Assembly (NCBI GenBank): GCA_023091735.1
Contig: JALKBU010000350.1
Location: 1-46,456, forward strand
DNA from: Trichomonas tenax
Lineage: Eukaryota; Parabasalia; Trichomonadida; Trichomonadidae
Direction of reading: 5' to 3'
DNA: 46,456 nucleotides
In this document: positions 21,520 through 28,562 of the stretch, in pieces
How positions within the stretch are numbered: the first letter of the stretch is position 1
Layout: each line of letters opens with the position of its first letter
Translations under genes and position numbers: made by a program
Notes under the pieces: model-generated
Seen by the model: only the letters and a program-made list of their open reading frames with translations
What the model was told of the DNA's origin: nothing
The model's database searches: none

Positions 21520-22079
21520 CTGTCAAACTGCCGACAACCGCTCCAATCTCCAAAAACCGGAATTTCACATTCTTTATATCTCCGACAGCTTAAATTTACA
21601 ATAAAACATTGAATCCTTTTTTGAGTTCGATTGAGTTTTGTAAACCATTCAAATTGAACAGATTTGGTTCCATTAGATGCGATCAATTGCAATGAAACAA
21701 AATCACGATTTGATATTAAGGTTAAAAATCTTTTCACAAAAAAATTTCTTATTTACATATATTTTTTTCCTCTAAAAATCCGTTTTCTTTCCTTATTTCT
21801 TCTTCAATTTTTAGTTAATCTAAAATTCCATCTAATAAAATATCATCTATTTTACATCCCAAATATATTTTATCGATAATTTTAACTAAAATATAATCTT
21901 TTACGACACCATGATATTTTTTGAACATTATCCATCACTACATCGCTTAAAATTCGAATATTATGCTGCTGAAAAGTAAAACAATGAAATGGAAAGTCGC
22001 TTAATTTAACATTTATTGAATATATATATATCGCGTATTTTTTAAAAAATAGACAGGAAACTAAAATACTTTAAAAAAT
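21520..22079. other. Intergenic region with motif A
   Basis: AT-rich. TGTAAACCATTCAAATT at 21639-21655 is a good match to candidate promoter motif A, 120 nt upstream of the lipase start but in opposite orientation. No gene seen. Confidence 0.45.
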
Positions 22080-23300
22080 TCACTTCCTCTTCCAAATGTG
22101 CTCATGAGTTAAATCATAAAGTGTATCTCTAGGATCAACAATATTATCTTGATCAATATTGATTCCAAGTCGCTGTGAAACTCCCATCTCGCCGGCCTCT
22201 TCAACGAGAAGAGTGTCGAGATCGCAGGAGACGTCACGATTCAAAGATCTGATGAAATGATTTGCTTGGCGAATTGCCTTCTTGTAGAGGTGAATTAAAG
22301 CTAACAATATCAGTAAAATGACTCCCGCAATTATTGGATGGTTATCACCATGGCGAAGGCACTTGCAAACAATTCCCATTCTAGAGAGGTCTGAATAAAG
22401 GTGTTTCGATTTATCTTCGTGTACAAACTTTTCTGCTTCTTCCTTAGTGACGTTATATAATGCATTTAATGTTTCGAATGTGAATTGCTTGTATTCTAAA
22501 CAATGCTCGTTCCTCTTGATAATTTCAGGAAGCCACTTTGGAAGTTCATCGTCGTAGTTGACTGTATTTGTCCGCTTTCGAAGCATTAATGCCAAAATCA
22601 AAAGTAATATCGCTAATAAAACGAATATGAGACCAGCAGCTATAATAATTGGTTTCTTCATTCTGCGTATATAAGAACCAGACAATGCTGGGCTCTGTAT
22701 CAATCTTGGATTTCCTTCTTCATCGATATCTAAATCGTGAAGAGAGCTTGGCTTCAAACCCTTAGGAGGAGACTGCACTGGAGCTGGATGAGGTGCTGGC
22801 GGCTGTTCGGTCATCGGTGCTGGGAATAAACGTGATGTTGTTTCCTCTGGGATAACGATTGGTGATGGCTCTCGTTTTTTAGGCTCTGGAGGTACATCTT
22901 CGGAGTGTGTTTCTTCTTGCGGTGGAGCTTTGACGCTTTCAACACTTATTGGTTGAGATTCTGTAATTTGTGGCTCAACATTATCCATAGGAGGTACATT
23001 AAATTCTTCATCATCTTCAACGTCGTCTTCTGGGCTCTCAGTTTGGTGATTTGGAATATCATCATCATCGCTGTTGACATTCTTATTGTCAGCGGGCCTC
23101 GAGAGCATTCCAGTCGATTTATATGGACTGAGGCGCGGTGATGTAAGCTTTTGGCGAATTAATCGAATGAGTTGATCTCTGTCTGCGTTTTCTGGTGGAA
23201 CAATCCTCAAATCCTTAAGGATCTGGAACAAGCCTGCTTTTGTGTTGTTGTTTAAGTCTGTCCAGTCAGGAGGAGTCTCAGTAACGCTTCTAGTATTCAT
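22080..23300 (-). CDS. LEM/HeH-type inner nuclear membrane protein (Src1/MAN1-like)
   Basis: 406 residues from ATG at 23300. An upstream in-frame ATG at 23360 would add 20 residues but would put a hydrophobic tail before the domain. Residues about 11-52 form a HeH/LEM-like helix-extension-helix (PDWTDLNNNTKAGLFQILKD...DRDQLIRLIRQKL). An acidic, proline-rich disordered linker runs to about 210. TM1 is at about 217-240, a lumenal domain with paired Cys (VCKCL) follows, and TM2 is at about 322-339. The basic/helical MSC-like tail starts RQANHFIRSLNRDVSCDLDTL. This is the architecture of Heh1/Src1/MAN1 proteins, which tether chromatin to the nuclear envelope. The start lies 65 bp beyond the Ca2+-ATPase stop on the same strand. 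Confidence 0.75.
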   Translation of the reverse strand: MNTRSVTETPPDWTDLNNNTKAGLFQILKDLRIVPPENADRDQLIRLIRQKLTSPRLSPYKSTGMLSRPADNKNVNSDDDDIPNHQTESPEDDVEDDEEFNVPPMDNVEPQITESQPISVESVKAPPQEETHSEDVPPEPKKREPSPIVIPEETTSRLFPAPMTEQPPAPHPAPVQSPPKGLKPSSLHDLDIDEEGNPRLIQSPALSGSYIRRMKKPIIIAAGLIFVLLAILLLILALMLRKRTNTVNYDDELPKWLPEIIKRNEHCLEYKQFTFETLNALYNVTKEEAEKFVHEDKSKHLYSDLSRMGIVCKCLRHGDNHPIIAGVILLILLALIHLYKKAIRQANHFIRSLNRDVSCDLDTLLVEEAGEMGVSQRLGINIDQDNIVDPRDTLYDLTHEHIWKRK

Positions 23301-23364
23301 TTTTTTTCTGTCAAAAATGATAATCGTTTTATAAATAAACATTTTTTTTATTTCTAACATATTA

Positions 23365-26103
23365 TTATATTTGCTTTGAGTTTGATCCTTTCCTGAAGAA
23401 TTTGATCTTGGGGTATACGTATCTTGCTGTTACGCCTATTGGGATAGATATGAAGCTTGCGCCGAACGCTGAGATCCATTGAATGAGTGACAAAGGTTCA
23501 CATGAGAAGAATGTCGGTATTATTTCAACGAGGAAGATTTGGACTGTGCAGATCATGATGACGATGCAGATGAACAAACCTGAGAAGGCACCATTGAACG
23601 CTGAATCATTTGGCTCAGCTGCACGGCAATTGAACAAGTTGAATGCTTGCGAAAGAATGAGAACAGTGAAGATGAATGTATCACCGAATTTCATTACATT
23701 CCGGAACAAAAACATAGAGAAGAGCTGTAATGCGGTCTGCACAGCAATCTGGTACAACATGAATGAAGAAATCAGTGGCGACGATGGAGCAACTGGCGGA
23801 CGATTCAAAAGATTGTCGGATGGTTTTCCTGTTGCCAAAGATAAAGCACCGAGAGAGTCCATGATCAAGTTGACCCACAACAACTGGACAGCCTTGAATG
23901 GCGCCTTTGCAGAAACAAGAGCATCGAATGTTGAAACAATAAGTGTGACTGCATTTGCCGTGAGTTGGAACTGAAGGAATCTTCTGATGTTGTTTCCGAC
24001 ACCTCTTCCCCAGACGACAGCTTTAACGATACTGTTGAAGTTATCATCGAGAATGCAGATGTCTGATGCTTCCTTTGCGAGTTCTGTGCCACTCATACCC
24101 ATGGCGAGGCCGACATCAGCAGCCATCAAAGCAGGAACATCGTTTGTTCCATCACCTGTGACAGCGACGATTTCACCATTCGTCTTGAATGCCTGAACGA
24201 TTGTGTGCTTGTCGAGTGGTGTGGAACGAGCAACAACACAAACATCCTTCATTAGGTTGTAAATATCTTCACTCTTCATGTTTCTGATCATATCGCCAGT
24301 GATGCATCTTGTGGACGAATCCAAGATTCTGCAGTCCTGAGCAATAGCAGCAGCAGTTGCCGGATGGTCACCTGTAAGCATGACAACTCTGATTCCTGCG
24401 TTTCTAACTTTATCAATGCAAGATGGAGTGTCTGGTCTGAGAGAGTCTCTGATAGAGAAAATAGCTAAAAGGGTTAAGTCTTGTTCAGCATCTTCAACAG
24501 AGACTGGTGGTCTATCAACACGTTTAACTGCAAGAGCAATTGTTCTGAATGATGCTTTGCCTTCGTCAGCAACTGTCTGAAGGAAGTAGTTACGATTCAT
24601 TGGTGTCATCTCCTTGATTTTTCCGTCATCATCATAGAACGTGTTGCACTTCTGGAGTAATAAGTCTGGAGCTCCCTTTGTGTGAATTATGATTTCGCCA
24701 TTGCGATTTCTCAACACAGAAGACATGAGTTTCCTCATTCTGTCGAATTGGTAGCAATGCAATATTTCAGTTGTGCTTCTGATTTCTTGCCATTTAACTT
24801 TGAGTGGACCAGCAGCGTATCTCAATAGAGCGCATTCTGTCTGATTGCCGATAGAAGAGCTGCCATCGAGAACTGCGTGAGAGTTGACAACGAGTCCATC
24901 AACCAACATTTCGAAGTATTTCTGGTCGTCTCTTAGTTTCGATGGTAATGTATCAGAAGAGAAACCTGCGATTGTGACTCTTTCAACATTCATTTCGTTC
25001 TTCGTTAATGTTCCTGTTTTATCTGTGAGAATGACTGTGGCACTGCCCATTGTTTCACACGCTTCAAGGCGACGCACGAAGTTGTTGTCGCTCATCATTC
25101 TTCGCATCGAATATGCTAAAGAAATTGTAACAGCCAAAGGAAGACCTTCTGGAACAGCACAAACGATAATTGTAAGAGAAACAACAAGCATATCGAGTGG
25201 TTCGTGTAAGTGCTCAATTGTGAAGTCACCGCGCTTGAATTCACCGATAATCCAAGGAATTAAAACGAAAATGAATGTAAGACCTGCAAATGTCATACCA
25301 ACATGTCCAATCTGTTCAGCGAGCACAGAAAGTTTCTGTTGAAGCGGCGTTTCGGATAATTCTTCATTAACAATCGCGCCAAGTGCTTTTCCTTGCTGGG
25401 TGTAATTGCCAACAGCCGTAACGAGGAACGAGCCACGTCCTTCTGCAACATGAGTGCCACCAATCAAGAAAGGCTCCGAGTCAGTTTTCGGCACGGCTTC
25501 GCTTTCACCAGAAGCGACTGATTGGTCAATCATCAGGTCCTGCGATGTCAAAACAACACCATCAGCAGGTATTCTATCGCCTGGCTCAAGTAGAATGACG
25601 TCTCCAACTACGATATCGATATTTTTGATTTGCTTGATATGTCCAGAACGAACGGTTGTGATGTTGTAGATAGATTTGATGCGATTTATGGAGGCAAATT
25701 GCTTTTCCTGGTTTAAATTTGAAAATGTTTGAACAATCGAACAAATTGCAACAGCAACAAAAATTGCGCCGCCGTCAATCCATGCAGTTCCTCTTTCCTC
25801 AGGTGATGCGAATGATGTTTCCAAAATTAAACTGATAATCGCGCATGAAATTAAAATAATAATCGTTTTATCTGAAATTGCGTCTTGAAACAGCTCCCAG
25901 AACGTCTTAATATCTCTAACAGGGAGATCATTGTTACCGTATTTTGCTAAATTTTCAGCAACAGATTTTTGATCTTTCATTCCTTGCTGAGGGTCCGAAT
26001 TTAGGGCCTTGCAAAGATTGACAGCACCGGCGCACTCGTTGTTGAGGTGGTTGAGATCGAACCTCTCAGTCATAGATGCAAGATTATCGGGGCTGAGATT
26101 CAT
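23365..26103 (-). CDS. PMCA-type (P2B) calcium-transporting ATPase
   Basis: 912 residues from ATG at 26103; the frame extends 45 nt further but opens only with TTG. P-type hallmarks are complete. The actuator loop is VASGESEAVP. PEGLPLAV lies in TM4, and the phosphorylation motif is ILTDKTGTLTKNEM (Asp361). The nucleotide-binding KGAPDLLL is present, followed by MLTGDHPATAAAIAQ. The hinge VTGDGTNDVPAL has Val where most pumps have Ala. Ten membrane segments are plausible. The sequence is closest to plasma-membrane/vacuolar Ca2+ pumps and would remove cytosolic Ca2+. There is no long C-terminal calmodulin-binding tail: the protein ends about 20 residues after the last helix in a basic segment (KIKFFRKGSNSKQI). 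Confidence 0.95.
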   Translation of the reverse strand: MNLSPDNLASMTERFDLNHLNNECAGAVNLCKALNSDPQQGMKDQKSVAENLAKYGNNDLPVRDIKTFWELFQDAISDKTIIILISCAIISLILETSFASPEERGTAWIDGGAIFVAVAICSIVQTFSNLNQEKQFASINRIKSIYNITTVRSGHIKQIKNIDIVVGDVILLEPGDRIPADGVVLTSQDLMIDQSVASGESEAVPKTDSEPFLIGGTHVAEGRGSFLVTAVGNYTQQGKALGAIVNEELSETPLQQKLSVLAEQIGHVGMTFAGLTFIFVLIPWIIGEFKRGDFTIEHLHEPLDMLVVSLTIIVCAVPEGLPLAVTISLAYSMRRMMSDNNFVRRLEACETMGSATVILTDKTGTLTKNEMNVERVTIAGFSSDTLPSKLRDDQKYFEMLVDGLVVNSHAVLDGSSSIGNQTECALLRYAAGPLKVKWQEIRSTTEILHCYQFDRMRKLMSSVLRNRNGEIIIHTKGAPDLLLQKCNTFYDDDGKIKEMTPMNRNYFLQTVADEGKASFRTIALAVKRVDRPPVSVEDAEQDLTLLAIFSIRDSLRPDTPSCIDKVRNAGIRVVMLTGDHPATAAAIAQDCRILDSSTRCITGDMIRNMKSEDIYNLMKDVCVVARSTPLDKHTIVQAFKTNGEIVAVTGDGTNDVPALMAADVGLAMGMSGTELAKEASDICILDDNFNSIVKAVVWGRGVGNNIRRFLQFQLTANAVTLIVSTFDALVSAKAPFKAVQLLWVNLIMDSLGALSLATGKPSDNLLNRPPVAPSSPLISSFMLYQIAVQTALQLFSMFLFRNVMKFGDTFIFTVLILSQAFNLFNCRAAEPNDSAFNGAFSGLFICIVIMICTVQIFLVEIIPTFFSCEPLSLIQWISAFGASFISIPIGVTARYVYPKIKFFRKGSNSKQI

Positions 26104-26833
26104 TGGGAAATCTGATGCGATTTTTCTTTTGCGATTTGGAGTCTGCAATAGACATAGAACAGTTTTCGTTTAAGATTGATCAATATGAATAAGCATGCCG
26201 CACTTTGCCAAAACGATGGTTTTTCTGCCTTCCTTTACTGCCAGCATAGCAGTATAAGTTTTACATAGGTGTTTTTAGCAAAAAAATGAAAAATTTTTGA
26301 TTTTAGCATGAAAATGGCCTAAAAACGGCTTTCATATGATTTTAATTAAACATTCTATTCAAACTTTTATCACAGACTCTTTTTCAAAACTAAAAAATAA
26401 CAATTTCTATTCATTAACTTCAACATTTTTGATTTCTCCCCCAATTTTCATTTTATAACAAAATTAGAACGAGAAGGTCTAAGTAACATGTGTAGGGTAT
26501 CTCATTAATCACAATTTTGAAGACTTTTATACTGCCACTGTCACTGCCAAATTTCGTGGCACTAAATTTTTAGGGATTTTTTAGGAATTTTAATGTCTAA
26601 GAATTCTTTCACGTACAATATAAGCATCATGTAAAGGTTTCAAATATCGCATACTGCCAGACTTTGGACCAATATTTAGTTTCTGTCAGTATCAAATTAG
26701 TATTGAAATCGCCTCATTTGATGAAAAATATGAAGTATGTATTCAACATAGTTGACATGCATCGTCTCCAGAGCTGATTGTTAATTGGCAATAAATTGTC
26801 ACTTTCAATCATTTCTCTATTTGCTTATGCGTT

Positions 26834-26880
26834 CACTCACAAAGACTGATCGAGTAATCGGTCAGCCAGAATGAGTGTGA
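26834..26880. repeat. Imperfect hairpin
   Basis: GACTGATCGA pairs with TCGGTCAGCC across a short loop. An outer ACTCA/TGAGT pair sits beyond an unpaired bubble. Weaker than the 27414-28204 hairpins. Confidence 0.5.
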
Positions 26881-27200
26881 TGATCCATGACATGTATTGT
26901 GAACATTTCATTCAATATTCTGTTTATAAACTGGGTTTTTATTGAATCAAATGTGATTTATGAAGTAATTCATGGAAAAGTTTATAAAATTGGTATCTTT
27001 AATATTTACGGCGTAGGTTTAGAGATTTCTCTCTGCGAATCTCGAAGATAGATTTTTTGCAAAAAAATGTCAAGGTGAGAATATGAGTATATACATAGAT
27101 TGCATTGTATTGCAATGTCAATAAATACTTGTTGTGACTAGAAATATAAGATTTTGTTTATGTATTTATTTTAATTTTTTGATCAATATGAAAATAATAC

Positions 27201-27270
27201 AAAAAAAAGGGAGAAAGAGAGAGAAGAGGAGAGAAAAGAAGGAAAGAAGGAAAGAAAAGAAAGAGAAAAA
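27201..27270. repeat. Homopurine tract
   Basis: Seventy consecutive A/G bases, made of GGAAAGAA-like units, with no pyrimidine on this strand. Confidence 0.85.
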
Positions 27271-27413
27271 TAAAGGGGACATATAAGATATTGCACAACT
27301 TTCAAGGATGGATCACAGGCCGAAGGCCGGATTTTTTTTTACTGCCAGGAAGTTTCTGCCAAAACGGCAAGTCTATTAATAATATTATAATTATTCCATA
27401 CAATAAAATGATT

Positions 27414-27529
27414 GCAAAATCAAATATCTTTGTCAATTGACATGTTTCTTCTCCATATCGCCATCTGCATGTCTACGTTGGAGGAAATGGACAAAAATCA
27501 GGTCAATTGTCAAACATATTCGATCTTGA
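27414..27529. repeat. Long imperfect hairpin H1
   Basis: The left arm from CAAAATCAAATATCTTTG and the right arm ending CAAACATATTCGATCTTG pair over about 45 positions with roughly ten scattered mismatches. The centre is a TTTGTCAATTGAC / GTCAATTGTCAAA block, and the loop is about 20 nt around CCATCTGCATG. Precursor-microRNA-like in size. Confidence 0.75.
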
Positions 27530-27640
27530 AATATAGTTAATCGCTATACTTCATTATGTAGGCTATAAATCAAATATATTGGAGCTGTAGATGTAATTTT
27601 CGTGTTTGCTTGTGCATGATGTTGGTAATTTATCCAATAT

Positions 27641-27746
27641 TAATAAATATCATCAAAAATAATCAATTTCTAGCACAAGCTCTACAGAGCATCGAATATC
27701 TGGAGAACTTGTGCCAGAAATTGATCATTTTTGATGGTATTTATTA
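27641..27746. repeat. Long near-palindrome H2
   Basis: The left arm TAATAAATATCATCAAAAAT... and the right arm ...ATTTTTGATGGTATTTATTA pair over about 50 bp. They meet at a central TCGA with almost no loop, and there are eight or nine mismatches. Three of the mismatches in the main stem become G-U pairs if the minus strand is transcribed, and one does if the plus strand is. Confidence 0.85.
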
Positions 27747-27770
27747 ACGGAGAATTATAAATCGTAAATC

Positions 27771-27845
27771 GCTTTAGCTGTCTAATAGCATGACAAACAT
27801 GTGCTCACAAGCTATCTGTTTATCGTGCTATTAGACAGCTAAAGC
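27771..27845. repeat. Hairpin H3
   Basis: Twenty-base perfect arms: GCTTTAGCTGTCTAATAGCA (27771-27790) and its reverse complement at 27826-27845. The inner 35 nt pairs partially (GACAAACA with TGTTTATC). Confidence 0.92.
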
Positions 27846-27878
27846 AAGTAATGTAAATCAAAGAATGAAATATTTCGA

Positions 27879-27962
27879 TTCATAGTATTTTGTACGAGTC
27901 TCTGAGATTGCTAGGTCATCCTATGTCTTAGCAACCTCAGAGAACCATAGAAAATGTTGAAT
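27879..27962. repeat. Imperfect hairpin H4
   Basis: TCTCTGAGATTGCTAG (27899-27914) pairs with TTAGCAACCTCAGAGA (27928-27943) with two mismatches. Pairing continues outward through TATTTTGTA / ATAGAAAAT and ATTCA / TGAAT. The loop is about 13 nt. Confidence 0.75.
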
Positions 27963-28008
27963 TGTAAAATGAAATCGAATCAGAACGCTCTGAGCGAATT
28001 TAGATGGC

Positions 28009-28075
28009 ACCAACATTCAACAAGCCATGGGATACGATGAACAGATTCGTATCCAATGGCTTGTTGACTGTTGGT
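28009..28075. repeat. Hairpin H5
   Basis: The 30-nt arms ACCAACATTCAACAAGCCAT... and ...ATGGCTTGTTGACTGTTGGT pair with about three mismatches and a 6-nt loop. Confidence 0.9.
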
Positions 28076-28135
28076 TCCTTGATAATGATGTAATTGCGAG
28101 AATATCAAAGAAGTTGTGAATTTTATAACGACAAA

Positions 28136-28204
28136 CTACTAGTTCTTCACTGGCTAGAGGAATACCTTCACTGATATCCCTCCAAATCAGTGAAGAACTA
28201 GTAG
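28136..28204. repeat. Hairpin H6
   Basis: Seventeen-base perfect arms: CTACTAGTTCTTCACTG (28136-28152) and its reverse complement at 28188-28204. The loop is 35 nt and pairs partly within itself (AGAGGAATA with TATCCCTCC). Confidence 0.9.
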
Positions 28205-28451
28205 AAAACGCATTATCAATTATTTTAAATGTTACATCTCAGATCGATTATCAATAATATTATCCATTTTCAAACAACTATCCTCTATATTGAAATTGTT
28301 CCCCCTCTCATTTACATTAGAAATATTCTCAAAACTTTTTAAAAATCAAAAAATTCAAATGATAAGCGGATTTTACGCAATTTGAAATGCATAATTTAGC
28401 ATTATTTTACATATATTATCTATTATATGGCTTTATAAAGAGTTTGAAAAT

Positions 28452-28463
28452 TTGACATGTAAA
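28452..28463 (+). promoter_or_regulatory. Candidate promoter motif B
   Basis: TTGACATGTAAA lies 99 nt upstream of the ATG of the 28563 gene. It is identical to the element at 38249-38260 (inverted there, hence the same orientation relative to its gene). Confidence 0.35.
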
Positions 28464-28562
28464 ATTATCAATTTTTAAGTGTATTTTATATTTTTAAAAT
28501 TGACAAATCTCAATAACAGCAGTTTGTCATCTCACGAATCACCGTCAAAGTGGTGGAACACT

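Larger units (their letters stand above)
26104..27413. other. Intergenic region upstream of hairpin cluster
   Basis: No ORF supported. Includes an imperfect hairpin (26834-26880) and a homopurine run (27201-27270), both listed separately. Confidence 0.5.

Noticed and set aside
23483..25669. Plus-strand ORFs opposite the Ca2+-ATPase
   Set aside because: They are antisense shadows of a strongly conserved gene, with no domain of their own.
27414..28204. CRISPR array
   Set aside because: There is no repeated direct sequence; units are inverted repeats of unrelated sequence in a eukaryotic context.
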